A DNA stretch of 64,000 nucleotides, taken from NCBI GenBank assembly GCA_036346355.1, contig CM070572.1:4595001-4659000 (forward strand). Reading direction: 5' to 3'. The notes under the pieces were generated by a model. That model saw nothing but the letters and a program-made list of their open reading frames with translations. It had not been told where the DNA came from and did not search any database. This document shows, piece after piece, positions 48,105 through 60,224 of this stretch (the first letter of the stretch is position 1; each line of letters starts with the position of its first letter). The stretch is from Rhipidocladum racemiflorum (taxonomy: Eukaryota; Streptophyta; Magnoliopsida; Poales; Poaceae). The position numbers and the translations under genes are program-made.

Positions 48105-48850
48105 CCGTTTTGCCCGGAAAAAATATTTTCGTGGTCCGTTTTTTCTCCGGATCATGGGAAAAATGTTTTCGTTGGCTGTTTTCCTTAAAAAAAAATGGTG
48201 ATTCGTTTTTCGTCCGCTCTTTCTCCGTTTTTATTGGAAAAAATGTTTTCGTTGTCCGTTTTTTCTCCGGAGCATTGGAAAAATGTTTTTGTTGGCCGTT
48301 TTTCCTAAAAAAAACGGAAATACGTTTTTCGTCCGTTGTTTCTCCGTTTTTGTAGGAAGAAAATGTTTTCGTTGTCCGTTTTTTCTCCAAAGCATGAAAA
48401 AATGTTTTCGTTGTCCGTTTTTTCTCCAGAGCATGTAAAAAATATTTTTCATTCGCCGTTTTCCCTCAGAAAAAATGCAAATTCGTTTTCCGTTCGTCGT
48501 TTCTTCGTTTTTGTTGGAGAAAAATATTTTCGTGGTCCGTTTTTTCTCCAGAGCATGAAAAAAATGTTTTCGTTGTCCGTTTTTTCTCCAGAGCATGAAA
48601 AAAATGTTTTTCATTCACCGTTTTCCCTCAGAAAAAATGCAAATTCGTTTTCCGTTCGTCGTTTCTTCGTTTTTGTTGGAAAAAAAATGTTTCCGTGGTC
48701 TGTTTTTTCTTGTAGTACGTTTCTTCTCGTTTTCCCAAAAAAAAGGTTCCGTGATCCGTTTTTCCTCCGAAAAAAACTTTTCGTATCTCATTTTTTCTCA
48801 TTTTACTCTGAAAAAAAGTTTTTATGGTCCGTTTTTTCTCCAAAAAAAAA
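48105..48850. repeat. Minisatellite built on gttttcgttgtccgtttttt
   Basis: Units of about 40 bp (gttttcgttgtccgttttttctcc + agagcatgaaaaaaat) recur, some grouped as a higher-order period of about 121 bp (for example 48245 to 48366). They stay open in several frames on both strands, so the apparent 192-codon and 127-codon ORFs are repeat products. The left flank (47760-48105) carries related tttaggtccct motifs. Confidence 0.85.
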
Positions 48851-48899
48851 CACAAATTCGTATTTTTGTTCATGCGCGCGGCGTGCGTATTTTCCTAAT

Positions 48900-51640
48900 T
48901 CACATGGTTTTTAACGGAGAGAGCCTACTTCTCCCGACCAGTTGAGTCTTTTGTTGCACCGTTCCTTTGTCCTTCGTCTGTCGGCCAATAGTGGACATTT
49001 TTCTTTGCACTTGACACTGCCATCTTTCATCCACGTGACTGGCGTGCGTGTACGGCCTTTGGGTCGTATGGTTTCTCCGGCCTGGTACGTCACCCTGAAC
49101 AGCAACACTACTAGTCCAGTTCAATATGCATAGTGCACTACTGTCATGGTGGTCACCAGCTTATCACTGACAGAGAATGTTCCTCGTTGTCCTCTGTTTC
49201 CGCGTGCATAATTAGCATATAAAATTATTGATCAGGCTGCACAAAGTTGCAGATAGAGTCCATCCCGGTGTTGAAAGTTACTCGTCTAGCAATCAAATCA
49301 TGCAGCGCGTAGAGAAGATCCATGGCAAAATGGTGGGCGTGGAAGTTAACTAAGTAATCAGTGCATTCTTTCTCCTGGTTGCGACACTTAGCTAACACGC
49401 AGGAGCAAAAGAACAGAAGGATTAGAAAGGCACGTGTTTCAGTATATAATAAGTACAATATGTAACACTTGTAATTTGCAAAAATTTATTGATAAAAACA
49501 TACCACTAATTATTTCACATGAGGCGATAGTTGATATTTGCAAGTCTTTATGTTCTAAAAATATTGTAAAATATCTTTCATGTCTATCTTTGCAACACAT
49601 CTCGCTCAATATAACAAATCAGGGCTTTCGGATTGTCTAGACGCAGATGGTGCCTCCTCGAATGGCTTTGATTTTAACAAAGACGTAAAATATCTCTTCA
49701 TCTAATACAAATATACAATGCCAGAAGGTTAGCAAGACTCAGCTTACATACACACACATCATCATCAAATATGACAATAAAAAAACATCACTAATGCGAA
49801 GAATGATATTGCATAAAATTGGTTGTCAGTGATGGTAGGAAATAAATTAAAATCTTCACCAGAATATTAGTCTTACAAGATTTTTTCTTCGAAGAAACAC
49901 AAAATGCAGCATATTTACCTTGATGACTTCTGGCGGCTAGCGCAGTGGCGCTGGCGAGTCACAGCAAGTTGGCGAGACGGTGACGCCGGGCGCCGGCGAT
50001 CGGACGCCGGGACGTGAGAAGTCGCGAGATAGCCGGCGCCACACGCGATCGTTCGACACTTCGACTGTTCCGTCCGTTCGACGTTCGGTCTCCCGACTCC
50101 CGTATGGGCTGACTCGGTGGCTCCTGATGTTCGATGTTTCTCCTACCTGCTGATCGCTAATCGATCTTGCTGGGCCAACGTTGTGGCCCCGGCCTGGGCT
50201 CCGCCTCTGCACACATGCATGAACAATGCACAAAAACCAACCTCAAAGAAACTTCCCTTGTGTCTCTGCGCAGCTGAGTACTTGTGTTAATTGTTAACAA
50301 TGTGATCGATGCTTCTTAACATCATGCAATCAAGAGGACACTGCATGCCATCTTTCTGGTGGGAAAAAAAACCTCCCATGCAAGTTGTGGGTAGCTTCAT
50401 GGTTCGTTCGGAAGTAAGCAGGTAGCTGCATAGTAGGAATTAATGACTCCATGGGCCATGGGAATATTTTCCACAAGCTCCGAAGCGTGCCAAAGAAGGT
50501 TAATGAAAGTGATGTTTACAGAACAAAAAGTAGTTTCTACTTAAAATTTTAATCAACCTTTATAGCGAAATTACAGCTTTACAGGTACTTAACTATTAAG
50601 CATTGATTATGACTGCAACTAATTGATTAATTAGCTATTAGCTATTAACTATTAAGCATTGATTATGACTGTAACTTAACTTATGGGGGGCTAAGTAAAA
50701 TGGAAATAAGATATGTGGAAAAATTGCAGAGGCGGGTGACTTACAGGGTATTTATGTATTTTTCTACTAATTATCAAGCATCACTGTTCGCGCAAAAAAC
50801 GTGAAGCAGGGTTTTTTGCTTCAAACACACAAGACAAACACTTGGTTTGCAGAGCGTGCCAGTCAATTTGACCTGAAATTGACAAGGTAGAGTTTGTAAT
50901 TTGATCGAAGCCGATAAACAAGGATCTATCGGCTTTTCGCTAGTCGGTAAGAACCGATTAGGGGATAACTAGATCAACCGGTTACAATTGATCCGGATAC
51001 AAGGTAAAATCGGCTTCGAGAAGGCGATGCGCAACAAAGCGAAGCAGATCAAACCTGGGTGAAATCGGCAAAAAATCAACAATCGGCGATGCGCAACTAT
51101 GTTGATTCCGTCGACTTGCAGAGAGATCTATGAGGCTAAAACAATGTAAAAGAAAAGCTTGTAAAAAGTAGATGTGTGTGTTGTTGCATTGATTGTTTTC
51201 TGCTTGACGTCTGCCCCCTTTTATAACACACCTGGCCGATCCGAGTTGTACATGGGTATGGTGCGTTTATCCGTATCGGCCTCTAATCTGATTTCCTTTC
51301 CTTTTTAGAAACGGATTCCTTTTCCGATTCGTTTACCGATTTCTTTCCATACGAACACTTCCTTTCCGTTTCAGACCGATTTCAATACATGCCGAATTTT
51401 GGTGCAAACAATCACTTATGTAATTGATCCAGAGACCAAGTCAATATATAGTCTGCACAAATAAGACAGTCAATGGCAGTACAATTATCAACATGACAAC
51501 GGTGACAAAACAAGAATAAGAGGGACGGTTATAAATGTGCTGTGGTTGTTGATGTGTGGCATCCAACAACAGTGATAGGCATGAAGGGTCTTATCTGCTC
51601 TACGACAGAGATTAGCGAATCCCCAGCTATCGGGCGTCAA
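48900..51640. other. 2.7-kb stretch without supported gene
   Basis: 49930-50215 is GC-rich but shows no domain. A 27-bp direct repeat (attaagcattgattatgact) occurs at about 50597-50625 and 50650-50677. 50800-51410 is a possible LTR-like block (starts tgaagcagg, ends gtgcaaaca) rich in cgatt/atcgg oligomers, but it has no target duplication. Nothing else is supported. Confidence 0.4.
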
Positions 51641-51642
51641 TC

Positions 51643-52152
51643 CAGGGAAATCTCGAATAAATTTCGGATCTCAGACCTCTCCGAACTTCATAATCCCGGC
51701 AAAATTAAGAAAATTCTAAAAAAAAAAAAAAAATCAAAATGCTACAGTACATTAAAATTTCGGTGAGAACTCAGTAAATTTGATCGAAATCTCGATAAAT
51801 TTGACCGAGATTTGAACAAATTTGACTAGATTTGACTGAATTTAACCGGATTTTAGCTGGATTGGATTCTTCACGTCATTTTACATGTGGGACAATCGGT
51901 AGATCATAATCCCAGCGAAATTCAAAAAAAACCTAAGAATTCAAAGGGCGAAAACACCTAAAATTTTGCCGAGATCTCGGCATTTTGGATCGAAATTTCA
52001 ATATTTTGAATCGAAATCTCGGAAATTTCAGTTAAAATTTATCGGATTCAAATTTTCTTTTTTGTATTTTGTTCGAAAAAACGAGATTTCACCGAAATTT
52101 CAGATTTCAGAGGGTGCCGATATGAAAACTTAAAACGAAATTTGAAACCTTA
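51643..52152. mobile_element. hAT-like remnant, gaaatt/tcgaaatc subterminal repeats
   Basis: The ends cagggaaatctcga and, inverted, taaggtttcaaat resemble the CAGGGTT-end family at 1262-1629. The interior is full of tcgaaatttc/aaatctcgg oligomers. The flanks cgtcaatc and gttcaatc are an imperfect 8-bp match. Non-coding. Confidence 0.5.
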
Positions 52153-52460
52153 GTTCAATCCGATTACGAGATCTAGTTGAAACTCGGAGCACGTAGTTTG
52201 ATCACAGGTGTCTCTCAGGTGTTCTTGAGGCAGATGACGGGGTCGTAGTGGGCACCGGCTCGAGTTGGCGCTGGCGAGATGGCCTGGAAGTTGGAGCGGC
52301 ATGAGCCTAGCGGGCCGACGATCGAAGTAGTAGGTCTGGAGGTCGGGGTGGCAGGTGATTTGGGGTCACTGGGCGGAGGCGACGCGCAGGCCGAGGTGAT
52401 CTGGAGTCGGTCGGATGGAGAAGTTGAATCTCGGCCGAAGATGGCGGTCGGGAAGGTGAC

Positions 52461-53290
52461 GGTTCGAGTCAGCCGAACAGGATCATCGAGATGCAGATGG
52501 TCGAAGTGCCGAGATCGGCGTCACAAGTCAAGAAGGCGGCATGGGCCTACATTGAAGGCGATCATGAATGGTGGGGGCCGGGCGAGGCCCAGGAGGAGGT
52601 TGTGTGCCGTGCGACAACGTGGGTTGCGAAGCTCGGACCAGCCGATGGTGGGGCTGGGATGCGGCTGCCGAAGGTGACAGGCGACGAGGCCAGGCGGGAG
52701 ATTGAGAGTCATGTTTTTTTTTGTCATCGCTCCACAAGGTGTTGGTCTAGCTGGTGTATGTGGTGTCTTGGGGGGAGTTTTCAGGTTTAGAACTCATTCT
52801 CAATGTTGGTGACTCCCCTGTTGTGGCTGAGATCGGTATCTATGTAATTGCCTCTCTAAAGGTTACTGTTGTTTTTTCTTTTCTTTCCTTTTTTTTTTAA
52901 AAAATGAATGGTAGAGCTCTTGTTCTTAGTTTAAAAATGGTTCGAGTCAGCCGAACAGGATCATCGAGATGCAGATGGTCGAAGTGCCGAGATCGGCGTC
53001 ACAAGTCGAGAAGGCGGCATGGGCCTACATTGAAGGCGATCATGAATGGTGGGGGCCGGGCGAGGCCCAGGAGGAGGTTGTGTGTCACAAGGTGTTGGTC
53101 TAGCTGGTGTATGTGGTGTCTTGGGGGGAGTTTTCAGGTTTAGAACTCATTCTCAATGTTGGTGCCTCTCCTGTTGTGGCTGAGATCGGTATCTATGTAA
53201 TTGCCTCTCTCAAGGTTACTGTTGTTTTTTCTTTTCTTTTTTTCAAAAAAAAAATGAATGGTAGAGCTCTTGTTCTTAGTTTAAAAATAG
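52461..53290. repeat. Tandem duplication, 478-bp unit, second copy with 126-bp deletion
   Basis: 52461-52938 is followed directly by 52939-53290. The copies differ by only a few bases apart from one internal deletion, which removes the part corresponding to about 52607-52732. Each copy ends in a T-run, aatggtagagctcttgttct and a ttaaaaat junction. The first copy contains an open frame without recognisable domain. Confidence 0.9.
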
Positions 53291-53865
53291 TTGATGGCTA
53301 CAAAATGCCCACGATCTCTCAGAGCAACAGAAACTGCTGATATCTCGCTCTGGATGCTCCTCTCTTTTGCGAATCGATAAAGACGTGTAACTGTGGAGAT
53401 CATAACAAATTGGGAGCAATGGAATGAGTGAATCAATTGGGTGGGAGAGTGAGGGAGATTACTTCCCTGCCCTCGGAAAAGAAAATTCGTACTTCCTTAT
53501 GATCGATCTGTCCAATTCTGCTTTAAGATCGACCTCTTATTATTGAGATGCCATTTGGCAAATTGTTTTTTTTTTAGAAAGACCGACCGGACGGAGGAGC
53601 GGGCTGAGGCCAAGCAGGCGGAATTTAATGGCAAAGCCTTGTAAGATCACAAGGTTCTTATCCAACTTTGGCAAGAACAAGATGTTGATGATGGCCAGGC
53701 ATTGGTGAGATACAAATAAGCCAATGTAAGCAATCCTATGAAAAGGATAATCTCCTCAGTATTTACAGTTCTAAAACAAAAATGTGGAAGATTAGAAAGA
53801 GAGAAAAAAACAAAAGAAAAGAGAATACCCTATTCCCTCCACCAATCAGTGCTATTGTGTGTGTC
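53291..53865. other. 3' flank of the polygalacturonase-like gene
   Basis: This contains the minus-strand 3' UTR and downstream sequence. I see no further feature. Confidence 0.4.
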
Positions 53866-56800
53866 TCATATATCATAATCAACTTCTGTGCTGTTCAGCA
53901 TCGCCGCACGCTTGACAAGCTGTCCTTGCTCATCGTAGATGTCCAAGTTCTCGCATGGTTTTGGAAACACTGGCCCGATAACACGCCCCTCGATGTAGGA
54001 GCATTGAAAAATATGCTTCTTCTTGTAGCTGATGCCTACTGACATGTCTTGAAAGCTGATATCCTTGATGGGAATGGTGTTGCTGCCATGAGCACGGACA
54101 GGCACCCGGACACCCCACCCATGTATTTCTTTGAATGATATGCCCGTGATGTCTGGGAAGGCGCCCCGATCATACCCATCATCAGCATGCTCATTGTAGT
54201 CAACCTTTATCACAATCCCAGCACGGACGTTGTCGAAGGTTATGTTGCGGTAGGAGATATCGCGGATGTAGCCCCCTCTTCCTTTGGCAGTCTTTATTCT
54301 CAAGCCTCGCCTTGACTCCCAGATCCGGACATTCTCCACCGTAACATTTGCAATACCACCAGACATCTCACTGCCAATTGAAATTCCAGCGCTGCACATA
54401 AACAAGATGAACAGTGTAAACCTCACGTGTAATAATCCACATTCTATGCAATAGAAGGTAAAAGCTCATCCTCGTCTAAAACCTCTTGCTCGTACTCCTT
54501 CATCCTAAGTGTTAAGGATATATCACTTTATATAAATGGTTGCCTTATATAGACTTTCCATGTATATGATTGTCTTATATAGGTTTTCCTTTGGTACCCT
54601 CATGTACTCTGTATATTCTGGCTTATTGAATTCATATTGACAACAAGTGATATTCATTACATAGTATTGGAGCAAGTTTAGGGTTTGGATTTTACTGGCG
54701 TTGCACTTCCGCCATCCTAGCCGCCACCCGTGTGCTTCCGCTACCGTTGCCTTTGGGAGGAGCCATCTCCACTTCCGGGGGAGGCCACCTCGGGGTCGTG
54801 CGGCTTCGACCCTTCACGCTATCCGCCGGCCACTCTTCATCGGCCTGCACCCCGACGAGTTCCTCCTAGTCGCCGCCGCTGGCCAGCACTTCGCAGTCTC
54901 CGGCCGCCGCCGACACCTACCGATTGGGCCCGATCTCCGCTCTTTGCGGCCGTCCAGACGTCTTCTCTGTCGCCAGGACCTTCTTAGCCAGCAGCTCCTA
55001 CCAGCCCTTCACCTCCGCGGGCCCACGCCGCTCCACCATGGAGGCATCGCCGGCCACTCCGCTCCATCCCGCGGCACACCGCCTCCTCCTGGACTGCGCC
55101 GGCCAGTGAGACCCGCGTCGCTTTAGCCTCTGGCAACCCAGGCTCCGGTCACCTCCGCACTGGTTGTTGATCGCCTTGCCAACGCCGACAGCCGCCTGCC
55201 TCCCGCTGGCCGCCCCGGTTCCCACACGAGGCGCCCGCCTTGTGCTTTGCCCGTGAGTCGATTGGACCTAAATCCAATCTCAGAACCATATTTAATTCGG
55301 AGTTGGCTTCGGACCAGCTCCGGCTTTTCATGTCGACTTTTGGCTCCAGCTTCTCTGGCTCTTCGACTCTTTTGATCAGCATTGGTTGTTCGTCTCTTTG
55401 GATTGTCTCCGGCTCTTTGGATCAGCTCTGTCTCTTCGGAACGGTTGTTCGACTCGACTCTTTTTCAGTCGACTTCTTCGGCATGGCTCTTTTTGCCGGC
55501 TTTGGCTCTCCGGCACGGCTCCGACTCTTCGGCTCTCCTTTGAGTCTTTTATTCTCAGCGTCATTGCTTCCGTTGCGTCTATTCAAATCCTTAGCATCTT
55601 GGTTCTTTCGTCGGCTCAGCTCTTTTATCGGCTTGGCTAATTCCGTCGACTCTAATTTTCGACTCATTACCTTGGCTCATTCTGTCGACTTCATCGGCTT
55701 TTCTTCGTCGACTCGGCTTTTTCGCCGATTTGGTTCCTTCGCCGGCTTGTTTTTTCAAAAGTTGGATGCTACCATGACTACTTCAAGACCAGGACTTTAT
55801 ATTTTCCCTATTTTAGTGTCAACCCTTCCAAACGCAATGCTATTGCATATGCCTTGCATTTGTAGGGGGATGTTAAGGATATATCACCTTATATAAATGA
55901 TTGCCTTATATAGACATTTCATGCACATGATTGCCTTATATAGGCTTTCATTTTGTACCCTTATGTACTCTATATTCTAGCCCATTGGTCTCATATTGAC
56001 AACAAATGCTATTCATAACATGAAGCACTGAACTTGAAATGAAGATTAATGAAGATAAATATTGTACATAAAACAATGTAGACAAGGATATCGCAATTCT
56101 TACCTCACCAAAGAATGTGCTGTCACATTGCGTATTAAAATGTTAGAAGATGGGCGCCCATATGCAATCCCATATTGATCCCAGCCGCTCTTTACAGCTA
56201 TTGCATCATCACCAACAGATATGTAGCAATTCTCAATGAGCACATCCTGACAAGAATCTGTGTATAACTAACTACATGTCAGCAACAAAAATCTACATAT
56301 GGTCCGTTATCAGCATGGTCTGTCATGAATATAAGAATCGAACCTAGATGGTATACACTACTAAGAGATAAACAATGCTGCAATATGCTGCTGCTTGATG
56401 TAATGCCCAGATGTTGCAAAAATGCAGGATGTTCTGGAAGTCATTACAGACAGGTGCAGGAAGAATACCTGGGTCTATGCCATCCGTGTTTGGAGCACCA
56501 GAAACAGGAGCTAAGATTGTAACATTAGAAACAGTTACATTCGTACAATCATATGGATGGAGGTGCCAAAAAGGTGAATTCCACAACGTTATATTTGCAA
56601 CAATAATGTCCTTGGACCACATCAGCTGCACAAGAGGAGGTCTTGTGTTATTGAGCATTCTTCTGCGATGCTTCAACCACCAAACTTCACCCTGGCCATT
56701 TATACTACCGTTGTGTCCTATTTAGCAGAGGGAAAACAAAAAAAACTTGTGAAAGTTAATAACTAATCTCCAATGAGGTAGTGATACAGAAATAGCCTTA

Positions 56801-58357
56801 GCCTCATTGTTCTATAAGATTGAGAACCAAATGCATACTGAAAGCACCAAAGTGCAAGTGTTGGCATTTCAATGAACTCACCTATTTACCCGGTAAAAGA
56901 TCACTAGAGAATATGACAGTTCAAGCTGTAAGTAAAAGAATTTATCTTAACAGATGCATAGGATGTCCAAATATGCATGTTGCACACTAAAATCAAGTAC
57001 ATTCAGACGGGGGGTCAAAACAGGTCAAGTAGCTGTTTTATGTTACTAACACATTCTGCTACAGAGTTGTCATCATTAGATTGCTCAATATGCACATTTC
57101 GCATTTCTCTTGCGGATGTTATTTAATCCACAATTCTATGACAAGGTGACAGATTAATTATATAGCTTGATATAAATAATTGATAGTTTATTAAGAGAAA
57201 TAGCAAACCTGTAATGACTACATCTTTCAAATTCTGTCCATGAATCAGACTTCCAAAACGAGGCCCTTTTCGCTCCCTCCCATACCCATAAGATGGCAAT
57301 GCTGGCATCAGCGGCCAATACTTCTCATCCTGAGAAAACATCAGAAATCCAGTTAGAAATATTTCCAAATCTGAAATTTGTGCATGCATCTTAGAGTTTG
57401 AGACACAGAGAACATAGTTCTGCTAAAAGTGCAATGCTGCAAATCATACCACAGTCCACCCAACTCTGAATACACATTCATTCTAACCATCCAATACAAA
57501 CAGCTCAAGATCTTTAGGCACCAGAGATCCCCAAAACAATCCAAGCTATTATGGAAACGTTTTGCCTACACATACACAGCAATATTTCACTGAGCTAAGT
57601 GGAACAAACATTACCAAGTTAGATTTAACAGACGACTAGATTGTGCAATTATCCGACCTTTTCCGAAACCTCAACAAAATTGCTGTCACTCCAGTCTCCG
57701 GAACACATCACACTACAGTAATTATTCCTCTTTCATCATTAATCTCTTTATCCATCAAGCCAACTAGCCAAGTCACTTTTATTAAACTAGTATGCCAACC
57801 ACCCAACATCCCCACGGCAGGAAAGAATTAACTATTGTACTTACGAAATACACTCAAGATCAACCCCATTACTCCAGTTCTACAGCTACACCCACAAAAG
57901 CTCGAGCTTTGCTCACCGTAATGCCAAGGATTTCTGCGCCCTCGGCAAGAAACAGCGTCATGTGGCTGGTCAGGTTGAACGGCGCCGTGAGCCACCGGCC
58001 GGGCGGCACATTGAGCTGCCCTCCGCCGCGGTCCGCGATCGCCGCGATGGCCTCAACGGCGCGCTCGAACGCCTCAGTGTTCAACGCCCGCCCGTCCCCA
58101 ACGCCGCCAAAGTCCGTCAGGTTGTACGCCTTCGGGCGCAGCTGCGGCGCTGGACGTGGCGGCGGCAGCACCGAGCGGAGTCTGAGGAAGCCGGCGCCGC
58201 CACCGCCAACGGATATCGAGGCGCTCTGCCACAGGAACACCAGGGTAAATCCAACGACCCACACGGCGGCGAGCAGCGTCTTGTTGGCCGCGAGGAAAGC
58301 GGCCACGCTCCGCCGCTGGCCTTGGAGGTGGAGCCTCCCGCTTGATGTCTCCACCAT
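53866..58357 (-). CDS. GH28 polygalacturonase-like protein, membrane-anchored
   Basis: Five minus-strand exons join in frame to 496 residues: 57917-58357, 57209-57329, 56469-56717, 56104-56257 and 53866-54391. Residues of about 28-45 (TLLAAVWVVGFTLVFLW) form a single N-terminal membrane segment, so the protein is probably a type II Golgi/secretory protein facing the lumen or wall. GH28 motifs: NTDGID at about 264-269, GDDAIA at about 286-291, SAGISIGSEMSGG at about 322-334 where classical enzymes have GHG, and RIK at about 353-355. Family role: hydrolysis of pectic homogalacturonan. The missing histidine of motif III is common in this plant clade and makes the exact activity uncertain. Start: the first ATG of a GC-rich exon with a Ser/Arg-rich cytoplasmic tail. 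Intron 4 holds a small LTR element, but all splice sites are canonical and the frame is intact. Confidence 0.93.
54510..56020 (+). mobile_element. Small non-autonomous LTR retrotransposon in intron 4 of the GH28 gene
   Basis: Direct terminal repeats at 54510-54661 (152 bp) and 55871-56020 (150 bp) both start tgttaaggatatatcac and end ttcat.aca. A degenerate primer site (tagtattggagc, compare TGGTATCAGAGC) follows the first, and a purine tract (gtaggggga) precedes the second. The 1.2-kb interior encodes no gag or pol. It is GC-rich to about 55240, then cggctctt-type repeats. The target duplication is unclear (ctaag against tgaag). It is antisense to the host gene. Confidence 0.85.
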
Positions 58358-58871
58358 TGTGCGGTTCTCGGAGGTAAGGTTTCGCTCCCCGAGGCCGGAG
58401 GCGAGGCCTCCGAGATCTCCCGATCTAGGGCACGGCGCGCCGCGCGGCTTGGGTCAGTCGGTAGGGCAAGACGCGGCGAGCTCGGTTTCCCCGGGGGTGG
58501 GCGAAGGTGGGGGGAGGGGGAAGGGCTGGGGGCTCGAGGATTTCCGTCATGGGAGGTTGGTGTTGGTGTTTATAGAAGAAAGAGCCGTTTGAGTGCAGTG
58601 GAAGCGAGGAGATGTGGCCTTTGCGGTGCGTGTCCCGATCATGGGGCCTGTGGAGCGGAAGAAGATGGTGAGAATTACTGCGCTAAATCATGACACGTGG
58701 CTTTCTACAGATCGTTGGATTTACATCGGACGGTGGAAGATTTGTTACCGCCATCCATGGAGATTGACAGGTGGCCCGTTTAGAATACGGAGTTCCTTAG
58801 TTATACGGTATTTGAAATTTCTACATTCCAAATATGATTGTTGATTGTGTAATCGCAGTTAGCGGCTTGCT
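58358..58871 (-). promoter_or_regulatory. Promoter region of the GH28 gene with TATA box
   Basis: On the minus strand CTATAAAC lies at 58567-58574, about 210 bp upstream of the start codon, leaving a GC-rich 5' leader. No other motif is singled out. Confidence 0.5.
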
Positions 58872-59501
58872 TACAGTGGCGGATCCAGAAATTTTCAGAT
58901 GGGTGGACAGTAACAAAAACCAAAATACAAATTATTCATATTAGAGCAAATACACCACGATAAATTAGAAATTTTCAAAATAATTAAAGGGAAAATGCAA
59001 ATTAACTGACGAGACTACATAACTTGGAAGTGAGATATTATGGCTTCATCACTAACTTGTACAAAAAAAATATTAATCATCCATTATACTTAGTTGGGTT
59101 TTTTCACAAAATTAATTGTCGAAAACAAATTTGCTTTCTATCGGAATTGGTTCTGATGTTGAGGTAGTAGTTGTAGTTGTCTTCTGTATCTTTTCGGGTC
59201 GATTCTACAAAGCGTTCCAATCTACAGAATACATCTTCATTTTACTAAGCTCTACATCCACAAAATAAAATAATTAATCCCGCTGATTCACCTTTTAACA
59301 TAATTTCAAGTTCTCAACATTCAACAAGATAATATATAAATACATATAGGATTTGGTTGGTGGCCCTAACTGGCTAATGCTGCGGTGCAACCTGGAGTGT
59401 TGCGGCTGCTCCTTGGTCGATAGCCTGGCTATCGCCTTAGACCACATCCTTCCACCGCTACCTGCTTGTCAAACTGCATCATCGGTTAGCGCCCCGAGGC
59501 C

Positions 59502-59502
<1 letters not shown>

Positions 59503-59554
<52 letters not shown>
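59503..59554. repeat. (GT)n-(GA)n microsatellite
   Basis: About 19 bp of GT followed by about 33 bp of GA. Confidence 0.97.
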
Positions 59555-59555
<1 letters not shown>

Positions 59556-59752
59556 ATGAGAGACAAAATAGAAAATAATTTTTTTTGGCTAAGGTTGGTT
59601 GTGCTATGCAATGTACTCTGCTCTGTTGAGAAATGAAAGGTGTGGGCTTTTCGCTAATAGGCTAGGCTGGCCGGTTGAGGAGGGGAGTTATGGGAGAATG
59701 AAAATGTGCTAAAATTAGTTGATAAGTGAATATATGTGCTGATATAGTCTTA

Positions 59753-59758
<6 letters not shown>

Positions 59759-59792
<34 letters not shown>
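59759..59792. repeat. (AT)n microsatellite
   Basis: About 34 bp of uninterrupted AT. Confidence 0.97.
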
Positions 59793-59798
<6 letters not shown>

Positions 59799-59885
59799 AT
59801 CAATTTTTTGTAAAAAAATTTGGGTGTACAACTGTACACCATGTCCCTTCGTTGGATCCGCCCATGCTTGGTTATAACTTATAAC

Positions 59886-60224
59886 CATTGTCCATATTAT
59901 CAATGATTTTTGTTCGAATATTGCGATAATCGATCGTATCAAACCGGTCAGTAAACCGGTCCAATTAAAAAAAATCAAAAAATTTGGGAAAAAAATTTAT
60001 GCAACATAAACCGGTAAAAAATCAGTCAATTTTCGATGAAAATTGCCCAAAAAATCGTTCGCAAAAAAAATCGTTTGGTCGGTCAATTTTTGGTGAAAAC
60101 CGTTAAAAAAAATTCAAATTTTTTTATTTTGACACTCTTCGGTTTTTAACGATTTTAAATCAATTTTCAATTTGATACTGCCGATTTTCAAGTAGTTTTT
60201 TGGAAATCGATATTGTTAACCCTG
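59886..60224. mobile_element. hAT-like element, CAGGGTT-end family
   Basis: The 3' end gttaaccctg (inverted cagggttaac) and oligomers such as aaaatcg/ccgattttc match the element at 1262-1629. The flanks cttataac (59878-59885) and cttataaa (60225-60232) are a 7-of-8 target duplication. The 5' end cattgtccat is diverged. Confidence 0.65.

Larger units (their letters stand above)
58872..59866. mobile_element. Candidate TIR element with tggcggatcca ends
   Basis: It starts cagtggcggatccagaaatt and ends gttggatccgcccatg, an imperfect inverted pair about 1 kb apart. The target duplication could not be resolved. It contains a (GT)n-(GA)n microsatellite (59503-59554) and an (AT)n run (59759-59792). 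No transposase. Confidence 0.45.

Noticed and set aside
48231..48914. Overlapping long ORFs on both strands (127 and 192 codons)
   Set aside because: They lie wholly within a minisatellite, and repeated units explain their openness. No domain or codon signal.
50802..51410. Possible solo LTR (starts tgaagc, ends caaaca)
   Set aside because: No target duplication and no paired copy. Kept only as a note in the region description.
52279..52677. 132-codon ORF in the duplicated region
   Set aside because: No recognisable domain, and the second copy loses the frame by deletion. Not supported as a gene.
55240..55896. 218-codon Ser/Phe/Leu-rich ORF
   Set aside because: It spans the interior and 3' LTR of the small LTR element in the GH28 intron and is made of cggctctt-type repeats. 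No homology.
57792..58592. 266-codon plus-strand ORF
   Set aside because: Antisense shadow of GC-rich exon 1 of the GH28 gene.
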